Source of the DNA: Saprospiraceae bacterium UBA6168
Lineage (GTDB): Bacteria; Bacteroidota; Bacteroidia; Chitinophagales; Saprospiraceae
Length of the DNA: 18,816 bases
NCBI GenBank assembly: GCA_002435785.1
Contig: DIUC01000061.1
Span: 154,220-173,035, forward strand
Direction of reading: 5' to 3'
Of this stretch, positions 14,956 through 18,816 are shown in pieces. The notes under the pieces were generated by a model that worked only from the letters and a program-made list of their open reading frames with translations, was not told the DNA's origin and did no database searches. The position numbers and the translations under genes were made by a program. Each line of letters opens with the position of its first letter. Position 1 is the first letter of the stretch.

Positions 14956-15252
14956 ATACTTTCTCGCAAAATAAACGGCATTAACTCAAATCCTTTTGAA
15001 CAAGGGCGATGATACACCGTTCATAAAAGCGAGGCTAAGTATGTTCCTGAAAAACGGAATCCCCATTAAGAGCTAATTAAAGTATGATTAATTATGGAAC
15101 TGTATAGCTAAAGCTATCCCATTCTTATGGCTGATTGAATATTGGCGAAGCAACTACAAGAGATTGACAATCAATTGATTGCGCTGCAGGGTTCATATAA
15201 TGCACCTCGGTGCCAACTAACTTTTTATCATTTTAACTAAAATCACGACAAC
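14956..15252 (+). promoter_or_regulatory. Palindrome-rich leader region of the beta-barrel gene
   Basis: 297 bases without a gene. Contents in order: the second copy of TTGAACAAGGGCG-N8-CCGTTC (14996-15022); ATAGCT-AA-AGCTAT (15104-15117); a perfect 14-bp palindrome CAATCAATTGATTG (15168-15181); GCACC-TC-GGTGC (15202-15213); and a TAACTTTT box (15218-15225) resembling a weak -7 element, 27 bases before the ATG. The density of dyads suggests regulator binding, though no regulator can be named. Confidence 0.45.
14996..15022 (+). repeat. Copy 2 of motif TTGAACAAGGGCG-N8-CCGTTC
   Basis: Same sequence and spacing as 14031-14057, in the same orientation, 965 bases further on. It is 40 bases after the universal stress gene stop and 230 bases before the beta-barrel gene. 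Confidence 0.6.
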
Positions 15253-15837
15253 ATGAAAAACGCATTATTTGCATTATTAATTTGCCTTACGGCAACTGCG
15301 GCATCGGCGCAGCAAGTTCTTTCCTTCGGGCCAGTAGTAGGGGTGAATTTCTCCAAATTATCCGACTCCAGCCCTGCGGACACGGAGTTCAACACGGGCC
15401 TTGCTGCCGGTGCACAACTTACTTATAGCAGCATTAATAAATGGGGACTCGGCATATCTGCCCTCTTCTCCCGCGAAGGTTTTGATGCAGCCACCGGTTC
15501 GACTGACCTCACGTATGTGCGGATTCCGCTGAGAGGGTATTTGTTCTTTGGTGAAAATGGAGATGCCTTCCGGCCAAAACTGTTTTTTGGGCCTTCCCTC
15601 GGTTTCCTTGCAAAGGCAGAATCTGAGTTGGCGGGTAACAAATTTGACTCAAAAAATGCTTATAACTCCTTCGACCTGGGCCTCGCTATTGGAGCCGGCT
15701 TCAATGCCCGCATGTCAGAAGGTATTTGGTTCAACTTTGATTTGGGCTATACCCACGGCCTAATGGACCTGCCCAAGAACGCCAATGGTGAAAACAGGAC
15801 CATCGCCGCTTTGGTAGGCGTTATGTTTGGTTTCTAA
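15253..15837 (+). CDS. Outer-membrane beta-barrel protein (PorT/OMP_b-brl_2-like porin family)
   Basis: 194 residues. A clear signal peptide (MKNALFALLICLTATAASA, cut before Q-Q-V-L) is followed by alternating hydrophobic strands with glycine turns: F-G-P-V-V-G-V-N-F-S-K-L, G-L-A-A-G-A-Q-L-T-Y, Y-V-R-I-P-L-R-G-Y-L-F-F, P-K-L-F-F-G-P-S-L-G-F, and a terminal L-V-G-V-M-F-G-F with the C-terminal Phe typical of outer-membrane proteins. This fits the small 8-strand barrels called 'porin family' in Bacteroidota, of unknown individual function. It is followed by a terminator and preceded by a palindrome-rich leader. Confidence 0.85.
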   Translation: MKNALFALLICLTATAASAQQVLSFGPVVGVNFSKLSDSSPADTEFNTGLAAGAQLTYSSINKWGLGISALFSREGFDAATGSTDLTYVRIPLRGYLFFGENGDAFRPKLFFGPSLGFLAKAESELAGNKFDSKNAYNSFDLGLAIGAGFNARMSEGIWFNFDLGYTHGLMDLPKNANGENRTIAALVGVMFGF

Positions 15838-15902
15838 TACCACCCCAAACCAATAGATTGATTTCACACGTTCCGTTTTAATCCTAAAAAAACGCCAATA
15901 TG

Positions 15903-15932
15903 GCCAGCCCCAACATAGTGGGCTGGCTTTTT
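15903..15932 (+). terminator. Rho-independent terminator after the beta-barrel gene
   Basis: GCCAGCCC (15903-15910) pairs with GGGCTGGC (15920-15927) and is followed by a run of T. It lies 65 bases after the stop at 15837. Confidence 0.85.
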
Positions 15933-16015
15933 TTATGACGTGCTTGGATTGAATTACACGTTGAAGCAAATGAACATGCAACTAATGCACACGTTTTATC
16001 AAAAAAACAAGAAAA

Positions 16016-16510
16016 ATGAAAAATGTCAAATCTTCGGCGAAAAGCCTTTTCCTTGCTGGCGCAATGTCCTTCTTTGCTTTCTTTTCCTGCAACCAACCCA
16101 ACACGGCCACAGGCCCAGACCACCAAGAAGCAGTGGAACTTACAGAAACCATGCGCCTATCACAGAAGGGCATGGAGGAGCGCCTGACCTTCCTCAAAAC
16201 GGAAAACAAGGAGTTTCGCAAAAAAGTAAAAGCCTCCGATAATCCGGGCGAAAGCCTGAACAGCATTGTTGCGCTGCAAGATTCGCTCATCAACCAGTTC
16301 GAGGGCATGTGCAGGGAGCAGAAACGGTTGATAGACGAAAACGAAGGCTATATCAAGAAGCACGAGCGCAAGTCGCTCGATGCGGAGCAGATAGACAAAC
16401 AGCATCGCCAAATCCGGGAAAACTATGAGCAACTGCAACTCCAGGCCGCCGCCATCGTGCAGGAGGTGGAGAACCTGAAAAACCGGATTGATGGCGCCAT
16501 CCTTAAATGA
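16016..16510 (+). CDS. Coiled-coil lipoprotein of unknown function
   Basis: 164 residues. The signal peptide ends in a lipobox F-F-S-C (C25), so the protein should be lipid-anchored in the envelope. The rest is almost wholly charged helix with heptad spacing (M-E-E-R-L-T-F-L-K-T-E-N-K-E-F; Y-E-Q-L-Q-L-Q-A-A-A-I-V-Q-E-V-E-N-L) and a central break (N-P-G-E-S). No domain was recognised. It stands alone, bounded by terminators on both sides, so it is probably a single-gene transcript. Confidence 0.75.
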   Translation: MKNVKSSAKSLFLAGAMSFFAFFSCNQPNTATGPDHQEAVELTETMRLSQKGMEERLTFLKTENKEFRKKVKASDNPGESLNSIVALQDSLINQFEGMCREQKRLIDENEGYIKKHERKSLDAEQIDKQHRQIRENYEQLQLQAAAIVQEVENLKNRIDGAILK

Positions 16511-16564
16511 CATCAATTTAGGCACAAAACTATGCGGCGCGAGCTAAAATGGTTTTGGCCAAAA

Positions 16565-16604
16565 AAAAGACGGCTTGCTTGGTACACCAAGCAAGCCGTC
16601 TTTT
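16565..16604. terminator. Strong bidirectional terminator between convergent genes
   Basis: A 19-base arm (16565-16583, ending GGCTTGCTTGGT) pairs perfectly with 16586-16604, with A tracts on the left and T tracts on the right. It serves the lipoprotein gene (stop 16510, + strand) and the small membrane protein (stop 16656, - strand). Confidence 0.92.
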
Positions 16605-16655
16605 ATGTTTGAGCGGCCGAGGGTTCGCCGTTAAAGCGCAAACACTCGGATACAC

Positions 16656-16868
16656 TCATTTTCTTCTTGACATGGCAAGGCCGCCAATCAGGCTGAGCAC
16701 ACCAAGGCCGATGAACAAATAGGCCTGTGTGCGAGCACCTTTGTCCTGCACGCCCAGTTCGATACCGGCCACCTCAACGGATTTCCCGCTATCGCCGAAT
16801 TGAGTGACCCCGTAAATGCCAAGTGCGATGCCAACAATGATAAGCACGATGGAAAGTGGATTTTTCAT
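16656..16868 (-). CDS. Small two-helix membrane protein (possibly DUF3185-like)
   Basis: 70 residues from ATG 16868. The helix P-L-S-I-V-L-I-I-V-G-I-A-L-G-I-Y-G is followed by a polar loop (S-G-K-S-V-E-V-A-G-I-E-L-G-V-Q-D-K-G) and the second helix A-Y-L-F-I-G-L-G-V-L-S-L-I-G-G-L. The C-terminus is basic (S-R-R-K). The layout recalls DUF3185 and similar small stress-induced membrane proteins, but the match is not certain. Longer upstream starts would add soluble sequence overlapping the neighbouring gene and are unlikely. Confidence 0.65.
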   Translation of the reverse strand: MKNPLSIVLIIVGIALGIYGVTQFGDSGKSVEVAGIELGVQDKGARTQAYLFIGLGVLSLIGGLAMSRRK

Positions 16869-17002
16869 TTTGATAAAATTAAAGCTGCCAACTCGAAATT
16901 CCGCAACAGTGAGCGTGAAATTTTTGCATTGGCCGCATGGATGAATGCTTGAAAAAAAAGGGAAAGCTGGCCACTGGGCATTTCTTACAGTGGGCGGTGC
17001 CG

Positions 17003-17713
17003 TTAGACGTTCGCCCATTCGGAGCGCTGGCTGTTATTTGGGTAATGGCTGCTTGAGTCGCCTTCCACCTGGGCATTGTGGCGATTGGCAAAATACTTTT
17101 GTACCAACGGAAGCACAACAGGCAGCAGCTTGTACAGCGTTTCAAATATGGCCGTCGCACTACCACTATTGCCAGTATCCATGGTTCCCTCCAGCACCTC
17201 GTTGCCATCCACTTCCAACTTAATGGAGCGTTCGTGTTCCATTGCCGATTTCTTCAACAGGTATTGTTGTAAAAACGGGATGACCAGTAATGCGACCGTG
17301 GATGGCCAACGCTCCGCATGTAGGCCATTGTGATGCTCGCCGTCTGGGGCATTGCCATCGGCGGTTTTCTCTGGCTTGGCGCTCAGGAAATACTGCTGTA
17401 AAAATGGCAGCGCAAACAGCATCAGTTTCGAGAACCATCCTGAGCTGTGTTCCCTGACATCGCTCCCTTCTTCCCCTGCCTGGCCAAGCGGTAGGTCAGC
17501 GGAACTTCCCCTCGAAAGCTGCTTCGCAACAAATGCGCCGAGACCAATGGCCGCAGCGGGCAGCAGCACGTCCTTTAGCAAAAAGTTACGCCCTATACTG
17601 GTAGTTTCTTTAACGCTGCGGAAAAGCTCCTTCCGAATGGCCCGAGTCTTGACTGAAATGAGGTCTTGTTCAGCTTGAAGTTCTTCGAGGGTATTGATGC
17701 GATGGGTAATCAT
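17003..17713 (-). CDS. Protein of unknown function with three P-(F/L)-(L/V)-Q-(Q/K)-Y repeats
   Basis: 236 residues from ATG 17713 (MITHRINTLEELQAEQ); an upstream in-frame ATG at 17752 is less likely. An acidic/basic helical N-terminus is followed by a hydrophobic segment (L-L-P-A-A-A-I-G-L-G-A-F-V-A). Three similar segments then recur: L-F-A-L-P-F-L-Q-Q-Y-F-L, L-L-V-I-P-F-L-Q-Q-Y-L-L and V-L-P-L-V-Q-K-Y-F-A. Each is hydrophobic and could be a membrane-inserting or re-entrant helix, separated by charged linkers. No known family was recognised. The linker L-P-L-G-Q-A-G-E comes from a small palindromic stretch (17475-17495). Its neighbours are YtxH and small membrane proteins, hinting at an envelope-stress role. 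Confidence 0.65.
   Translation of the reverse strand: MITHRINTLEELQAEQDLISVKTRAIRKELFRSVKETTSIGRNFLLKDVLLPAAAIGLGAFVAKQLSRGSSADLPLGQAGEEGSDVREHSSGWFSKLMLFALPFLQQYFLSAKPEKTADGNAPDGEHHNGLHAERWPSTVALLVIPFLQQYLLKKSAMEHERSIKLEVDGNEVLEGTMDTGNSGSATAIFETLYKLLPVVLPLVQKYFANRHNAQVEGDSSSHYPNNSQRSEWANV
17475..17495. repeat. Small palindrome in the coding sequence of the triple-repeat protein
   Basis: CCTGCC (17475-17480) and GGTAGG (17490-17495) form a 6-bp stem with one G-U pair around a 9-base loop. It encodes the linker L-P-L-G-Q-A-G-E on the minus strand. It resembles short palindromes tolerated in linkers, like the one in the E1 gene. Confidence 0.3.
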
Positions 17714-17765
17714 GGTGTTTAAGATTTGACAATTGCGGGTTTCACCACGCAAAGAGGTGAGTGGT

Positions 17766-17773
17766 CAAAGATT
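17766..17773 (-). promoter_or_regulatory. Possible -7 box (AATCTTTG) for the triple-repeat gene
   Basis: On the minus strand AATCTTTG deviates from TAnnTTTG only at the first base. It lies 52 bases before the ATG at 17713, and the same octamer occurs before the gene at 18602. Confidence 0.25.
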
Positions 17774-17802
17774 GATGCTTGCGGCTGTTTTGGGGGAAAT
17801 GA

Positions 17803-17839
17803 GTGTGGCAACTGAGCGCAAATGCCAAAGTTGCCACAC
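17803..17839 (-). terminator. Hairpin after the second YtxH gene
   Basis: GTGTGGCAACT (17803-17813) pairs perfectly (11 bp) with AGTTGCCACAC (17829-17839). It lies just below the stop of the YtxH gene at 17851. The downstream T tract on the minus strand is weak (TCATTTCCC), so termination strength is uncertain. Confidence 0.6.
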
Positions 17840-17850
17840 CACATTTGTTT

Positions 17851-18222
17851 TTAGCTGGCTGAAATTTCACGGAGGTGGTTTTTGGCCTTTGTGGCACCAC
17901 GCTGGAAAGCCGTTTCGGCATCTTCCACCGCACCTTGTGCTTCTTCAGAGCCGCTTTTGATGTGCTCTTGGAGCTTGGCGGCCACTTCTGCAGCGTAGGT
18001 TTTGCCCTTTTCAATGATGCTGCTGACCGTTGAAGCGGCCGTTGCAACTTTTTCTTGAGCATAATCCTTTGCCTGCCCACCGTATTCCACGACCTTGGTG
18101 GCGGCTTCGGTGCGCACTTGGCGACCTTTGTCGCTATTGATTAGATACCCGACTGCGGCGCCAGTGGCGAGTCCGGCCAGAAAAATCCAGCCGCTGTTGT
18201 TGCTTTCATTGTCGTTGGACAT
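17851..18222 (-). CDS. YtxH domain-containing protein (second copy)
   Basis: 123 residues. A short polar N-terminus (MSNDNESNNSG) precedes W-I-F-L-A-G-L-A-T-G-A-A-V-G-Y-L and I-N-S-D-K-G-R-Q-V-R, the YtxH signature shared with the protein at 13065-13403. The C-terminal two thirds is a long Ala/Glu/Lys-rich amphipathic helix (V-A-T-A-A-S-T-V-S-S-I-I-E-K-G-K). It is likely a single-pass membrane protein with a cytoplasmic or periplasmic helical tail. YtxH proteins are linked to general stress in Bacillus, but their molecular role is unknown. It appears to be a single-gene unit with a hairpin downstream. Confidence 0.8.
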   Translation of the reverse strand: MSNDNESNNSGWIFLAGLATGAAVGYLINSDKGRQVRTEAATKVVEYGGQAKDYAQEKVATAASTVSSIIEKGKTYAAEVAAKLQEHIKSGSEEAQGAVEDAETAFQRGATKAKNHLREISAS

Positions 18223-18601
18223 AATGTAATTTTTTTAAAAGTTAGAAAATATGGTGTGCTGCTTAAATTGGTAGGAAAGGCGAACTGTTCCTGACAATCA
18301 GCAGCTATTGAGTTCGTAAGATTGAGCAATATTGATTGGGTTGTACTGGTACATATCGTCAGAATGCACCCAACTTATTAACAGGTGTGAATGCCCTGAT
18401 GTTCATATTGATGTAAAAAATGAGCAAAAAATCTTCTTGAAAAATTGGAAAAACAGCTTGTGCTATCACCAATCGAAAATGGTGGGCTTGAGGTGAAGTA
18501 CGGGAGTACAATCTTTGCTGACCGTTGAACATTTAAATGCCTCAACCTTTTTAACTTCAACTACCTGCGAGGCCATCTATCACATTCTACAAAACTGTTT
18601 C
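18223..18601. other. Divergent intergenic region between YtxH and a small membrane protein gene
   Basis: 379 bases of AT-rich DNA without a convincing gene. On the minus strand TAACTTTT (18237-18244) is a weak -7-like box for the YtxH gene. AGATTGA-N6-TTGATTG at 18319-18338 resembles AGATTGA-N7-TTGATTG before the beta-barrel gene. A -33/-7 pair for the rightward gene is listed separately. Confidence 0.5.
18487..18517 (+). promoter_or_regulatory. Bacteroidota-type -33/-7 promoter for the terminal small gene
   Basis: CTTG (18487-18490), a 19-base spacer and AATCTTTG (18510-18517) approximate TTTG-N19-TAnnTTTG, with one mismatch in each box. The ATG at 18602 is 84 bases downstream. Confidence 0.45.
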
Positions 18602-18796
18602 ATGGATACGAAAAAAATATTGGGCACTGTGTTGATTTCCCTCGGCCTGCTTGGTCTCGTGCCGGGCATTCTCGGCATCTTCGACAAACAAGACATGCTT
18701 GGCCTCAACCCTTGGGCCTTGGCTATACTGGGAGGCATTTTCTTTATTTCGGGGGTGGGCATCGTACAGTCCATCCGCTCCCGGACGGAAGTTTAG
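18602..18796 (+). CDS. Small two-helix membrane protein
   Basis: 64 residues from ATG 18602 (MDTKKILGTVLISLG). Two hydrophobic segments are visible: V-L-I-S-L-G-L-L-G-L-V-P-G-I-L-G-I and W-A-L-A-I-L-G-G-I-F-F-I-S-G-V-G-I-V. They are joined by a short polar loop (F-D-K-Q-D-M-L-G-L-N-P), and the C-terminus is basic (R-S-R-T-E-V). It has the same overall plan as the 70-residue protein at 16656-16868, but without obvious sequence identity. No family was recognised. An in-frame upstream extension to 18515 has no hydrophobic or conserved content, so it was rejected as a start. Confidence 0.65.
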   Translation: MDTKKILGTVLISLGLLGLVPGILGIFDKQDMLGLNPWALAILGGIFFISGVGIVQSIRSRTEV

Positions 18797-18816
18797 CTCG
18801 ACTTTAGCCATTTGAA

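Noticed and set aside
16990..17016. TGGGCG/CGCCCA inverted repeat at the end of the triple-repeat gene
   Set aside because: Six-bp stem with a 15-base loop that includes the stop codon and has no T tract; probably chance in GC-rich coding sequence.

Overview
The window looks like a chromosomal segment of a Bacteroidota bacterium, probably of the Saprospiria/Chitinophagia type. The evidence is indirect: TAnnTTTG-like -7 boxes in front of several genes, few Shine-Dalgarno sequences, a fused alpha/beta 2-oxoacid dehydrogenase E1, CusB-type adaptors carrying CPM...CPICKMDL metal-binding domains, a PorT-like outer-membrane beta-barrel protein, and YtxH/holin-X stress genes. No rRNA, tRNA, CRISPR array, transposase or integrase was seen.

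Region 1 (1-7794) is a copper/silver export locus on the + strand. It holds the C-terminus of a P1B-3 (CopB-type) P-type ATPase, a complete CusA-type RND pump, a TolC-family outer-membrane factor, and two consecutive CusB-type lipoprotein adaptors. The last element is a remnant that resembles the C-terminal domain of Bacteroidota copper-resistance (multicopper oxidase) proteins. Three of these genes are damaged. TolC has an in-frame TAG with clear coding sequence beyond it. The second adaptor is frameshifted in a run of seven G. The last gene keeps only a signal-peptide-like start and a C-terminal domain. Either the locus is decaying, or there are assembly errors, or (for the G run) expression may be switchable. 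The ATPase (visible part), the RND pump and the first adaptor look intact.

Region 2 (8076-10112) is a single long gene for a fused E1 alpha/beta component of a branched-chain 2-oxoacid or pyruvate-type dehydrogenase. A small palindrome is embedded in the linker between its halves.

Region 3 (10150-11948) is a two-gene, translationally coupled cassette: an AAA15/RecF-like ABC-type ATPase and a DUF4276 protein. It is AT-rich compared with its neighbours and its layout recalls the PARIS (ATPase plus TOPRIM effector) defence architecture. It is the best candidate here for a poorly described system.

Region 4 (12052-18796) is a stress and cell-envelope neighbourhood. It holds a gamma-carbonic anhydrase-like protein, a holin-X-type membrane protein, two YtxH proteins, a small coiled-coil protein, a tandem universal stress protein, an outer-membrane beta-barrel protein, a coiled-coil lipoprotein, two small two-helix membrane proteins, and an unusual protein with three copies of a P-(F/L)-(L/V)-Q-(Q/K)-Y motif. 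Several hairpin terminators separate the units. A motif TTGAACAAGGGCG-N8-CCGTTC occurs twice, on either side of the universal stress gene, and the space before the beta-barrel gene holds several palindromes.
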